Positions 1 through 8,054 of a stretch of 64,000 nt of DNA are shown here, one piece after another. Made by a program: the position numbers and the translations under genes. A model generated the notes under the pieces. The model worked only from the letters and a program-made list of their open reading frames with translations. It searched no databases and was not told the origin of the DNA. Every line of letters begins with the position of its first letter. Position 1 is the stretch's first letter. Origin of the DNA: SOJA01 sp964598485 (GTDB taxonomy: Archaea > Thermoproteota > Bathyarchaeia > Bathyarchaeales > Bathycorpusculaceae); the NCBI GenBank assembly GCA_964598485.1, contig CAZRCD010000003.1, positions 124,001 to 188,000 on the forward strand. Reading direction: 5' to 3'.

Positions 1-2
1 TG

Positions 3-473
3 GAGCATCTGCCTTTCGCTGATCATTGCTTCACCGTAATTGTCTGCGCCGGAGTTATAGAATATTTGGAGCGAGACGTGACAGCACTTGAGGAGATTGC
101 GAGGGTGCTTAAACCTGGCGGGGTGGCATTCATAACTGTGACGAATGCTTTGGCGCCTTTTTGGTTCTTAGAAACTGCCGGAAGATTGCTTGGAGTCTGG
201 AATAGGGTGGTTACGTTGGTGAAGGGTGGCTCAGCCTTTCCAAAGGCGAGAGTTCATGTTCCATCTGCTTTGGCTAGAGTAGCATCAAGGTTTCATCTAG
301 TTGAGGTTGACCGTGCTTATTTTCACTTCTTGCCTTTGCCTTTTCCATTGGAAAAAGCTTTTCCGACCTTATGTCGAAAGGCAGGATTGAAGATGGAGAA
401 GTTTTCAAAGAGGCGACTAGGTTTCCTCGGTAGAGGATGCATCCTAAAAATGGCGAAAAAGCATAAAACCTGA
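3..473 (+). CDS. Class I SAM methyltransferase, C-terminal part
   Basis: The frame is open from the first bases of the window, so the start and the SAM-binding glycine loop lie upstream of base 1. The visible part begins with LPFADHCFTVIV and GVIEYLERD, then LEEIARVLKPGG and VAFITVTN. This is the usual strand 4 - helix - strand 5 block of class I methyltransferases (the 'RVLKPGG' signature). The substrate cannot be read from this fragment; basic C-terminal residues (KRRLG, KMAKKHKT) are unremarkable. It is convergent with the large surface-protein gene that follows. Confidence 0.8.
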   Translation, partial: EHLPFADHCFTVIVCAGVIEYLERDVTALEEIARVLKPGGVAFITVTNALAPFWFLETAGRLLGVWNRVVTLVKGGSAFPKARVHVPSALARVASRFHLVEVDRAYFHFLPLPFPLEKAFPTLCRKAGLKMEKFSKRRLGFLGRGCILKMAKKHKT

Positions 474-656
474 TTTTCTAAACTGCCTTCTCTATATGCT
501 TTCACTTTTAGACAATCTTAGAAATGTTAGGCTTTGGCCTTCCAATTTCATGTTATTTACTGTACAATGTCTCCTGGTTTAGATGTGTTATTTCTTGATA
601 CAGCGCGTGCTTCAAGATGAAAACACTATTGACTAGGCTAAACTTGCTTGATTTAA

Positions 657-690
657 ACAAAAAAAAGTAGAAAGAAAAAAAAGGTGGTTG
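657..690 (-). terminator. Poly-T terminator of the surface-protein gene
   Basis: Read on the minus strand, two runs of eight T separated by CTTTCTAC lie directly after the stop codon at 697. Archaeal RNA polymerase terminates at such U-rich tracts without needing a hairpin, and none is seen here. Confidence 0.6.
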
Positions 691-696
691 ATGGTT

Positions 697-3300
697 TTAT
701 GGGTCGTGTATTCCGCCTTTGGTTTCGTCTCCGTGAATCCATTCGATTTCGCTTATTGTTCCTAAGCATTCAGGTATACTGAAGGTTGGATGCTCTGGGT
801 CTTCGTAGTCAATTTCGAGTATTATTGATGTCAAGTGTTCTGGAGCATCTTGCAGTTGCACAATACCTGGTAGAATGCCACGTGCAACATCTCCGTGGAA
901 CCATTGCGTAGCGTAGTAGGTGTCTCTTCCCCAGTGACCCCACACTAGAAACAGCACTGTGCCGTTTATGTCTAAATATGTTGATATCACCGCATATCCC
1001 ACGCTTGTGCTTGACTCGTACACGTTCCAAGTGCCGTCCCAGCCTCTGTTCCAGCAGGGTATCCCAGTTATCTTGCCAGAATATGGCGAGTCTACTGCGT
1101 AATCTGGCAGGCCGAAGAAAGCATTTGTAAAGTCGTTTCCGTAGTACGCCAACATGTTGGCTAGTGGACCGCCCACGCCTATCATGTTCGAGCTTGAAAT
1201 CGGCCAGTATGTGCACCAGTCATCTTTCAAGGCTGTTCTATAGTCTTCCACATACAAACCTTCTTTGTTGTAGTAGTAGTCTTGCTTTGTGTCGCCTGTG
1301 CCAAACTTCGCCATCACCCAAGGTATCCAATTTGCTATTTCAGGATCAAGCATGTCTTCGCCGCCAATGCCTATTCTTATGTCCTTCTCAGAGTCGAATG
1401 CTTCGCTCACTAGTGCTGCACCAACAGAGTCAACTGAAGCTGCGTCACGTCCAACCGTTACCCATTCGTAACGACCACGCGGCTCCGGAATTGTGGAATA
1501 AAGTATCTTGTAGTAATGCGTTGAAACCAGTCCTGTTATGTGTCCGTATCCAGCGGCGTCAACCCAGAATGTGTAGTCATCTTCCCATCTGTTAAGCAGC
1601 GTATCTGTTGTAAGGTCTATGACTCTTTCAGAGAACACAGCATATTGATCCCAATCTGCGTCAGCAACATCTACAACTGGAATACGAGTTGAAATCCAAT
1701 GAGTTGTTCCCAAAGGAGGAAATTCAACCCATCTCTCAGTCTCTTTGTGAACAGCGCTTGTCAGATCCCACGGGTTGAAAACTTCGTTCAGTTGATACAT
1801 TGCCTCTCTGTCAATTACGTTGCTTACGCCTAGTTGTGCATCGTCTGCATCGTGCCAGTCTGTTAGTCCGAGGACCTCGACCCCTCTGAACTGCGATGGA
1901 TAGTCTTTGCCGAGCATGAAGTCCCATTCTCCTATAACAAATGGAATCTCAGGCTCTATTGGAACTATGTCTGGTTGATTTACGTTGATCAGTGGGATGA
2001 ACGATTGTGACCATCCGTCCACCGTGTAGTCCGAGAGAGTTGGCCAGAAAGCCTTCCAACCAACATATTCAAGGTCAGAGCTTATTATCTGAGCTACATC
2101 GTACAAGTGTGGAACTCCATCATATGCCTCGCCAGGGAAACCATCTAGCGCCGTTTTCGTGACACTGGCGTCTAAGCCCTCTTCAACGTCATATTTCCAG
2201 AGTTTGTAGACTACTTCCACCTCGTCAGTGTATGCGACTGAGATGTGCCATGAAATATCTCCTGTATCATAGTTAATGTCATAGTCTTCGCCTTCTTCCT
2301 TGAAATCGCCGTTGACGTAAACTCTCACGGAACCCGTAGCTATCGGCGGACCATATGGTTCGCTCCACACGGATACGCCTACTATCGGTCCCACACCCTT
2401 GTAGATGTATTCTCTCATTATGCCCGGCGCTAGATGCCAATCAGGCCCATAGCATGTCTCTAGCTCCTGATGGTAGAAGTGTGCGTAGCTGTCCCAGTCT
2501 GGGTATGGTCCAAGATCCCATTCTTCCCTGTTACTGAATTGTATGTCAAGCGGGGAGTCAAGCGCCTTCCCAGTTATCACGATTTTTACATCTTTGAGTA
2601 TTATGACTTCTTTCTTCACCTTGTTGAATATGAATGTCAGCTTTAAGTCAAGAATCTGCCATGTCTCAGCTGGATGATCCACAACGCCGTCCTCATTCCC
2701 GTCCTCCCAGTCGTAAAGGTGGGTTACGCTTAAGGCGATGTACTCTCTCGGTCCATTGTAAAGCACTTGCAGAGGCTCTGTCTCAGCGTAACCAGTTGTC
2801 TTTCTTCCTCCAAACGGAGAATCTTCAAGTGTCGATGAGTGCCCGTTTAACCAGTCTCCTCCATAAGAGGTCATGTCAGCGAACATTGCCATAGCGAGAA
2901 CTCTTCTATCTCTGCGGGTTCTATGAGTGTAACGTGCTTCTAGCAACCAGCCGTTAAGCCATAGATTCCTCGATATCCCTTCGTTAGCGAATGGGTCACG
3001 TGAAGTTCCATCTGTTTGGTCGTATGTTTCAACAACTTCGTATCCGGGATATTGTAGTCCAACGTCTGGCAAGCCGTCAGTGGCATCTATCATTTCACCG
3101 AATTTTGAAATGCCAAAATCCAAGCTATTGTACTCATATGGATAAAGCAAGTAAGTATCGCTTGTGAGAACACCGTTCATAGTGGTGTACCATGGTTCTG
3201 GATCTGCTGCAGTTACTGGTTTGTAAAGTGTAGGTCCTAGTAAAGACAGTAAAATTGCTGTAGCTGTGAGTATAGCCATTATATTTTTTTTCATTTTCAT
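697..3300 (-). CDS. Large secreted S-layer-like surface protein
   Basis: An 867-residue protein with a clear Sec signal peptide: a lysine-rich start, a hydrophobic core at about residues 8-25 and a likely cut after KPVTA before ADPEP. The remainder is hydrophilic and rich in Tyr, Trp, Asp and Gly, with no C-terminal membrane anchor. Around residues 325-370 is a beta module (VRVYVNG, then DYDINYDTGDIS and VEVVYK) of the sort repeated in archaeal and bacterial surface proteins. A sequon (NGT) is present near the C-terminus, so AglB glycosylation is possible. GAGGA abuts the first ATG, while the second ATG at 3294 has the better spacing, so the true start may be 3294. I do not recognise the family; an S-layer or other abundant envelope protein is inferred from size, export, a strong promoter and a single-gene transcription unit. 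Confidence 0.6.
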   Translation of the reverse strand: MKMKKNIMAILTATAILLSLLGPTLYKPVTAADPEPWYTTMNGVLTSDTYLLYPYEYNSLDFGISKFGEMIDATDGLPDVGLQYPGYEVVETYDQTDGTSRDPFANEGISRNLWLNGWLLEARYTHRTRRDRRVLAMAMFADMTSYGGDWLNGHSSTLEDSPFGGRKTTGYAETEPLQVLYNGPREYIALSVTHLYDWEDGNEDGVVDHPAETWQILDLKLTFIFNKVKKEVIILKDVKIVITGKALDSPLDIQFSNREEWDLGPYPDWDSYAHFYHQELETCYGPDWHLAPGIMREYIYKGVGPIVGVSVWSEPYGPPIATGSVRVYVNGDFKEEGEDYDINYDTGDISWHISVAYTDEVEVVYKLWKYDVEEGLDASVTKTALDGFPGEAYDGVPHLYDVAQIISSDLEYVGWKAFWPTLSDYTVDGWSQSFIPLINVNQPDIVPIEPEIPFVIGEWDFMLGKDYPSQFRGVEVLGLTDWHDADDAQLGVSNVIDREAMYQLNEVFNPWDLTSAVHKETERWVEFPPLGTTHWISTRIPVVDVADADWDQYAVFSERVIDLTTDTLLNRWEDDYTFWVDAAGYGHITGLVSTHYYKILYSTIPEPRGRYEWVTVGRDAASVDSVGAALVSEAFDSEKDIRIGIGGEDMLDPEIANWIPWVMAKFGTGDTKQDYYYNKEGLYVEDYRTALKDDWCTYWPISSSNMIGVGGPLANMLAYYGNDFTNAFFGLPDYAVDSPYSGKITGIPCWNRGWDGTWNVYESSTSVGYAVISTYLDINGTVLFLVWGHWGRDTYYATQWFHGDVARGILPGIVQLQDAPEHLTSIILEIDYEDPEHPTFSIPECLGTISEIEWIHGDETKGGIHDP

Positions 3301-3336
3301 TCCTCTTTAACGTCTTTCTATAGTTTGTAACACGTA

Positions 3337-3350
3337 GGTTTAAAAAGTTT
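3337..3350 (-). promoter_or_regulatory. TATA/BRE promoter of the surface-protein gene
   Basis: On the minus strand AAACTTTTTAAACC lies about 37-50 bases before the start codon, the right distance for a TATA box with a short leader. The match to the archaeal TTTTTAAA-type box is good. Confidence 0.55.
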
Positions 3351-3411
3351 TCCATTCTAGAATTAACATATAGAACAAAAGTTCCCATGAAGTTTTCAGC
3401 TGCGTCATCAT

Positions 3412-5208
3412 TCATTTGAAATAATATTGAGAGATAGTGTTCATGAACCGTAATGCATAGTTGATGTTAACCAGAAGAAATACAATGACAATTAAAGCAG
3501 CAAAAATCTTTCCAGAAACACCCTTAAATCGCTGCCTAATCCAACAATCAAAAACTACAATGCCAAGAGCCGCCAAAATATGAAAAGGCAGCACATACAA
3601 AACTCGGTTCTGAACCACGCTGTTTCCAAAAATGAAAAAAACGGAGGGAGCCATCACCCAACACTTTATGAATAAACAAAAATCTTTACGCCAAACATCA
3701 CAAACAACGGTCAAAACACCGATCGCCGTCAAAAAAAGCATAACAGGACTCGTGAGAAAACCACATAAGTACTTCTGCAAGAGTGAATTCACTATTGACC
3801 AAATAAAAATCAAGGAAAGCCCCGTTTGAGCTACACCCACAACCGTTTTAACAGAAAGACCTTTCATGTTCACAACAAGATCTCTAACAAGGTCTGTAAT
3901 AACGTTCGAAGCGACAATCGCTGAAACAAGCTTCAATCTAAACAACGATGAAAAACCACGAACATATCTCATAAAAAGCATAAATCCCAAACAACCCAAA
4001 ACAAACATCATCAAACTCCATGTGTAAACATGCATAAACAAAACAGAAGCCAAGGCACACCCTGCAAGAAAACAAAACACCCAAGATTTCGAACGCAATG
4101 CCTTAACCAGAAAACCTGAAAAAAACAAGAAAGCAACCCACGCCATCATGTTAGATATAAAAGCCGCATATACTCCCATAATCATTATTAATGAAAAGGA
4201 TGAGAAAAACCCACTTATGACGCATACGCTATCTGAAAAGCCAGCTTCACGCATAAAAAAATACGTTGCAAAAACAACCAAAGGCCCAATAACAAGCGGC
4301 GAAAACTGTGCAACAACAGTAGAAGGTAACCCAAAAAAAATCGAAAAACAATAAAGAATCGAAACACTTAATGAGCGATCACTCAAATTGAAAAAAGCAT
4401 AAGATAACGCATATAAAACATCACCCCTTCGCATATCCTCAAGAAAGGCAACATAATGAGAAGTATCGACACCTATGAACTGTTCTCTCCCAAACAAAAC
4501 AGGATGGTAAGCGTAAAATCCGTAAACAATGCTCAAAAGCAAAGACACAACCAAAAAAAGCATACTCCACGGTCTTCTGGCCAAAACCTTAAACCCAGAA
4601 AAACTCAAATTGACACTCAAAGCTTTCTTAAGGTCTAGTTCTTTCCCGGCGAACCGCAGAATCAAAGTTCTAACGTTCTTCAGCCACAACCGAAAAGGAA
4701 TGAGCAACCAAGCAAAAAGCGTAAAAAGAACAAGGAAAGGCACCAAAAATGCTGGCACATAAAAAAACTGCAGCTCAACAACTGCCATCCGCTGAAAAAA
4801 GCCTCCTAACTCATTAACACCTAAAAAGGGGAACTGAAGCCAGAAAAATAAACTGAATATCTCAATGAGCAAGAAAATCATACAAACATATAGGAGTATA
4901 TTTGCTACTCCCGTTTTCCATTTCCATGACTCTCTCCAGCCCCTACTCAACAAAGGAAATAGAAGTACGAATACGGAAGATACGTAAAAAACAGCTGAAT
5001 CAACAACTGGTGAAAACACAACAATGTGGATTATGTCGTAGGAAAAAACTTCAGGAAACACACGATATTTCAAAGAAAAAGCGTTAACCGCAAAAGTAAA
5101 GCTGAAGAATAAAAAATTGGCAGCAGACAAAAAGAACAACTGACGCAAGAAAACGTTGCAAAGAGTATGTGTAAGACCTTGACCCAAAAATCTTTTAACA
5201 TTCAGCAT
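3412..5208 (-). CDS. Polytopic membrane protein, GT-C glycosyltransferase-like
   Basis: About 598 residues, Phe- and Leu-rich, with at least 12 predicted membrane segments. In the second half an extracytoplasmic loop carries FIGVDTSHYVAFLEDMRRG followed by short amphipathic stretches, resembling the first-loop acidic motif of GT-C polyprenyl-phosphate sugar transferases. A C-terminal NRVLYVLPFHILAALGIVV segment also fits that fold. The acceptor is unknown. Start choices are 5235 (TTG), 5220 or 5208 (both ATG). I took 5208 because it gives the shortest overlap (14 bases) with the upstream gene, which is evidently co-transcribed. The surface protein lies just downstream, which suits a role in envelope glycan assembly, but that is inference. 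Confidence 0.5.
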   Translation of the reverse strand: MLNVKRFLGQGLTHTLCNVFLRQLFFLSAANFLFFSFTFAVNAFSLKYRVFPEVFSYDIIHIVVFSPVVDSAVFYVSSVFVLLFPLLSRGWRESWKWKTGVANILLYVCMIFLLIEIFSLFFWLQFPFLGVNELGGFFQRMAVVELQFFYVPAFLVPFLVLFTLFAWLLIPFRLWLKNVRTLILRFAGKELDLKKALSVNLSFSGFKVLARRPWSMLFLVVSLLLSIVYGFYAYHPVLFGREQFIGVDTSHYVAFLEDMRRGDVLYALSYAFFNLSDRSLSVSILYCFSIFFGLPSTVVAQFSPLVIGPLVVFATYFFMREAGFSDSVCVISGFFSSFSLIMIMGVYAAFISNMMAWVAFLFFSGFLVKALRSKSWVFCFLAGCALASVLFMHVYTWSLMMFVLGCLGFMLFMRYVRGFSSLFRLKLVSAIVASNVITDLVRDLVVNMKGLSVKTVVGVAQTGLSLIFIWSIVNSLLQKYLCGFLTSPVMLFLTAIGVLTVVCDVWRKDFCLFIKCWVMAPSVFFIFGNSVVQNRVLYVLPFHILAALGIVVFDCWIRQRFKGVSGKIFAALIVIVFLLVNINYALRFMNTISQYYFK

Positions 5209-5713
5209 CTGATGCTTCATCCTCGTCTTCAACAATAATCTGCACCTCCAAGTTCTCCAAAATCAAGCTGACAAGTTTTAAGAAACCACTCGCTAAAACC
5301 ATGTACGCACCTATGTAAAAGGACCAATGGAGCTGAAAGAAAACAATCACCGAGGCAAAAGATAAACCAGTTGAAATCAATAAGATAACGCTAGAAAAAA
5401 CACGATTCCTATGATACATTAATAGAATTAAACCAGCTAATCCTAAAATCGCCGCCAGCCTAGTTGACAAACTAATAACCAGAACCGCAAAACTTTCACC
5501 AATGAACTGCACACGCCACCCTAACGGCAGGGGAACCGAAAACGGCAGAAACCAGTGTTGACCAGCAACCCTGCTCCAAGGGAAAAAAGTTGACAAGACG
5601 TCTAAGATACATCCCGTAACGAACAAGCAAAGCGCTCGCCCGGAGAATTCAAAAATCTTAGCTGGTAGCTTCTGAGAAGACTGTGAATCATTTGTAGCTT
5701 TCGGTGTGTTCAT
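5195..5713 (-). CDS. Four-helix membrane protein, unknown
   Basis: 172 residues with about four membrane segments. The first loop contains FFPWSRVAGQHWF and PLPLGWRVQF, and the tail is acidic (VEDEDEASDAE). The ATG at 5713 is preceded by GGTGAG at good spacing, so I prefer it over the upstream GTG. The gene overlaps the start of the GT-C-like gene by a few codons, indicating one operon and probably one process. No family is recognised. Confidence 0.6.
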   Translation of the reverse strand: MNTPKATNDSQSSQKLPAKIFEFSGRALCLFVTGCILDVLSTFFPWSRVAGQHWFLPFSVPLPLGWRVQFIGESFAVLVISLSTRLAAILGLAGLILLMYHRNRVFSSVILLISTGLSFASVIVFFQLHWSFYIGAYMVLASGFLKLVSLILENLEVQIIVEDEDEASDAEC

Positions 5714-5921
5714 TGCACTCACCACAATGACGGCTTGCCTATTAGTTTAATTTGCTTAAAATATTTGTTCAGCACACGTTCCAAAAACTCCCACAAAAGA
5801 AATGATGTTTAGAAGTTCAACAATCTCTGATTTCAGATTGGAAGTTGGCAGTGCGCACTAAAATGCTGGGAGAAATCTTAAGCAAACCTGTTAGCAAAAA
5901 GCCTTGAAAATACTGCACTAT

Positions 5922-6416
5922 TTAACCTATTGCAACTAATCCTTCCAACACTTCGTCTTCTTCTACATCTACTTCTTTAGACAACCAAGTTCTAAGTAAG
6001 GCAGTGCCGCTTGGTACTTCACCACTGTAAGTGTACACCTTACCGTCTTTAACAGCGTCCACTTGAAACGTTTTCTCCTCTTCCTGACAAAGAAACGAAA
6101 TCGTATCCGCGTTCAAAACATGACGCCTAAAATCTTCCCAGTTTTTGCAACGTATAATCAGAGGCGGCCCACGTACGCTGACTACCGAGCTGGTCGCACG
6201 TAGACCTGAAAGAGAATTAACTGTATTAGAAATCTCCCTTTGAAAAGCTGAAAGATGCACCTTAACATCCTTCAATTTTTCAGTTTCTTCCACGCTTAAA
6301 CCTTGACTTTCACCAATTCCCCGAAGTTGACCGATTAAACGCTTAAAATTCGCTTTGAATTTTTCCAAACTCTTTAAAACAGAATCCAAAGCTTCACTTG
6401 AACTGTCACCCGTCAT
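5922..6416 (-). CDS. Conserved-looking cytoplasmic protein with coiled coil
   Basis: 164 residues. Residues 1-70 are charged helix with coiled-coil character (LDSVLKSLEKFKANFKRL onward). Residues 75-164 look like an alpha/beta domain containing RGPPLIIRCKNWEDFRRHV and KVYTYSGEVP. AGGTG lies six bases before ATG 6416, which decides the start. It is monocistronic, in gaps of about 200 bases on both sides. The function is unknown. Confidence 0.6.
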   Translation of the reverse strand: MTGDSSSEALDSVLKSLEKFKANFKRLIGQLRGIGESQGLSVEETEKLKDVKVHLSAFQREISNTVNSLSGLRATSSVVSVRGPPLIIRCKNWEDFRRHVLNADTISFLCQEEEKTFQVDAVKDGKVYTYSGEVPSGTALLRTWLSKEVDVEEDEVLEGLVAIG

Positions 6417-6671
6417 TTTACACACCTAAACCTAAATTTCTAGGTGTTGGTAGTGGTAAATAAATCTAATGAATCAAGAATATAGAATAGAAACACAATG
6501 GAGTATACGGATTCACACTCATTTTCGTTTTCCGAATCTTGTTTTAACTTTACATCAATCAATTCCAGAAATCCTATTAAATTTTCTAATATCCCTTTTT
6601 TCCTGTTTAAACCCAATTTTTGCCTCATAACCAGTCTATTAGAATGTTTAAAAACAAAAACAGGTAGGCAA

Positions 6672-6854
6672 CTATTTCTTTGGAAGCGCCACGGCAGAAA
6701 TTCCAAAACGCTTACGAATTTCCCTAGCTAATGTTCTGGCATGGCCAATGCGGAAATTATCTGTGATCACAAGTTTAGGTTTAGAAAGCCTAACATACTC
6801 AATTAAACCGTCAAAGTCCGAATGGTCGCTGAAAGCCACAACAACAATTTTCAT
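6672..6854 (-). pseudogene. Truncated second copy of the MBL-fold nuclease gene (3' end only)
   Basis: The 60 codons repeat the last 57 residues of the gene at 8055-9050 with about 82% amino acid identity (AFSDHSDFDGLIEYVR, KPKLVITDNFR, REIRKRFGI, PKK stop). Upstream of this block the frame meets a stop within a few codons and the rest of the gene, including the metal-binding HxHxDH part, is absent. The fragment cannot fold as an MBL enzyme. It is a relic of a duplication, with the two copies about 1.4 kb apart in the same orientation. Confidence 0.85.
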
Positions 6855-6940
6855 AATAGCCGCAGCCTACCTATCAACACACGTACATAGAAAAGGTTCT
6901 AGGAGCTAAAAAATGAACTCTCAAAGTTTTTGACTGAAGG

Positions 6941-7072
6941 TTAAATAGTGTCGGGTTTGATGCGTGTAAAGCCTGGCACTTTGTCGTATGCTTTGTCAAA
7001 TGAGATGATTATTCTGTCCTGGTTTAGTGCATTGGTGGCGTAGTGTGAGTCGAAGAATGTTAAGTTGGGAAA
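6941..7072 (-). pseudogene. C-terminal fragment of a second PIN-domain (VapC-like) protein
   Basis: The minus strand reads NLTFFDSHYATNAL, then DRIIISFDKAYDKVPGFTRI and KPDTI stop. This is the last third of a PIN ribonuclease (helix with the conserved Asp, then the 'iiSfDk.fdkvpg' strand with the last acidic residue). There is no start codon, and the fragment begins within the final codons of the complete VapC at 7075, in another frame. It is a decayed toxin gene, or the tail left after recombination between two toxin genes. Confidence 0.7.
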
Positions 7073-7074
7073 AT

Positions 7075-7506
7075 TCACGTTCTTAGTAATTTTTGGAAAT
7101 CTTTGAAGGAGAGCCTTTTTAATCTAAGTTTATCGTAGATCTCATCGTTTGAGACTATTGACAACTTATTGTTTAGTGCTACGGATGCGTGTAATCCGTC
7201 AAATAATGTTAAAGAATAATGTTGCATCAATAGATGCTCACATAAGATTAAGTCGTTGGAAGAAAGTTCTATTTCTTTGAGGTTTGATGATATGGTCTTT
7301 GCTTTTATGAACGTGAGTGCGTTGAGCCTTTCCGCAGCATCTTTTTTGTGGTTAGCCATAACTTCGCGAACTTCGATAAATGCTGAAATTGGGTAGTAAA
7401 GAGAAAAAGTTTTTGTTGCTGCTGTATACGCTTTTAAGATGTTTGATACAACATCATAGTGTTTGTCTCTTGGCTGAAAACCGAAAAGAAACTCCGTCTC
7501 AACCAT
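7075..7506 (-). CDS. vapC: PIN-domain toxin ribonuclease, VapC family
   Basis: 143 residues with PIN-fold order: MVETEFLFGFQPRD at the N-terminus, a middle helix with Glu (SAFIEVREVM), LFDGLHASVAL, and a last strand LSIVSNDEIYDKL. The first acidic position is Glu (VETEF) rather than the usual Asp (vDTn). Glu can still ligate Mg2+ but this is uncommon. The enzyme should be an Mg-dependent endoribonuclease acting on tRNA or other RNA when unpaired from its antitoxin. ATG 7506 overlaps the vapB stop by eight bases, giving translational coupling. Confidence 0.8.
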   Translation of the reverse strand: MVETEFLFGFQPRDKHYDVVSNILKAYTAATKTFSLYYPISAFIEVREVMANHKKDAAERLNALTFIKAKTISSNLKEIELSSNDLILCEHLLMQHYSLTLFDGLHASVALNNKLSIVSNDEIYDKLRLKRLSFKDFQKLLRT

Positions 7507-7759
7507 GAAGTCTCTTTCCAAGAGAAGTTGTCTCCTTTAAAAGTTGTTCTTCAGCAAGCTTTCGTTCTTCTCTGCTGTACGTTATATCACCTAAAAGTTC
7601 AGCTAAGGCTTCGTCAATTTTTTCCGGAATAGGAATTAGGATAACGTAAGGGAACCTAGCTAACAAATAGACCTTCTGTCCAACTCTTACAGCAATTTTT
7701 TTCCGTACATCCCGAGTGATCGTTACACGATATTTTGGACCTACCTCCACAATGGACAT
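7499..7759 (-). CDS. vapB: AbrB/SpoVT-type antitoxin, VapB family
   Basis: 86 residues. The N-terminal half is a swapped-hairpin AbrB domain: VGPKYRVTITRDVRKKIAV, RVGQKVYLLARFPYVILIPIP. The C-terminal half (LAEEQLLKETTSLGKRL) is the helical tail that would wrap the toxin. It is preceded by GAGGGG at proper spacing from the ATG. It lies directly upstream of vapC with an eight-base overlap and should bind its own promoter, alone or with the toxin. Confidence 0.85.
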   Translation of the reverse strand: MSIVEVGPKYRVTITRDVRKKIAVRVGQKVYLLARFPYVILIPIPEKIDEALAELLGDITYSREERKLAEEQLLKETTSLGKRLHG

Positions 7760-7800
7760 ATTATTTTCCCCTCACTTCCTATGTAAGTTAGTGTGTTAAA

Positions 7801-7811
7801 TTAGATATAAG
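7801..7811 (-). promoter_or_regulatory. Probable TATA box of vapBC
   Basis: CTTATATCTAA on the minus strand lies about 45 bases before the vapB start, consistent with a TATA box and a leader of about 20 bases. Confidence 0.4.
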
Positions 7812-7890
7812 TGTTACTAAAAAACAAAAGGTGCCACTAAAACTAAAGTAGCTCATTTTTCCTGAATGATGCCTCAAACGTACTAGACGG

Positions 7891-7930
7891 GGTGAACTAC
7901 CCCTCGCTTTCGCAAGGGGGCTTCCCGCCG
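7891..7930 (-). mobile_element. Solo IS200/IS605-type right end / omega-RNA-like hairpin
   Basis: On the minus strand CGGCGGGAAGCC leads into an 8-bp stem (7900-7907 with 7912-7919) closed by a GAAA tetraloop, followed by GGGGTAGTTCACC. This layout (GAAGC - GC-rich hairpin - TAGTTCA) resembles the transposon end that forms the 3' part of TnpB omega-RNAs. No tnpA or tnpB gene lies next to it, so it is a scar or an orphan RNA gene. By analogy, the bases 3' of it (minus strand from 7890 down, CCGTCTAGTACG...) would occupy the guide position. The match is from memory of the family; no search was possible. Confidence 0.5.
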
Positions 7931-7935
7931 ATAAG

Positions 7936-7960
7936 TTAAAAAACGGAAAAAAGAAAAAGA
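7936..7960 (-). terminator. Poly-T terminator downstream of the MBL nuclease gene
   Basis: The minus strand reads TCTTTTTCTTTTTTCCGTTTTTTAAC about 95 bases after the stop of the gene at 8055, a U-rich archaeal termination tract. Confidence 0.5.
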
Positions 7961-8054
7961 GGGGTTGGCGACTTTTATACATGCGCCCAGGTAACATTAT
8001 TCCTCTTCCAAAGCGCGTGAGCTGTCCAAAATGGGACTGCACATCTTATAAAAA

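Noticed and set aside
809..2894. Open frames on both strands inside the surface-protein gene (for example 1164-1595 plus, 809-1216 minus)
   Set aside because: They are shadows of the 867-codon gene, with no ribosome-binding sites or family motifs.
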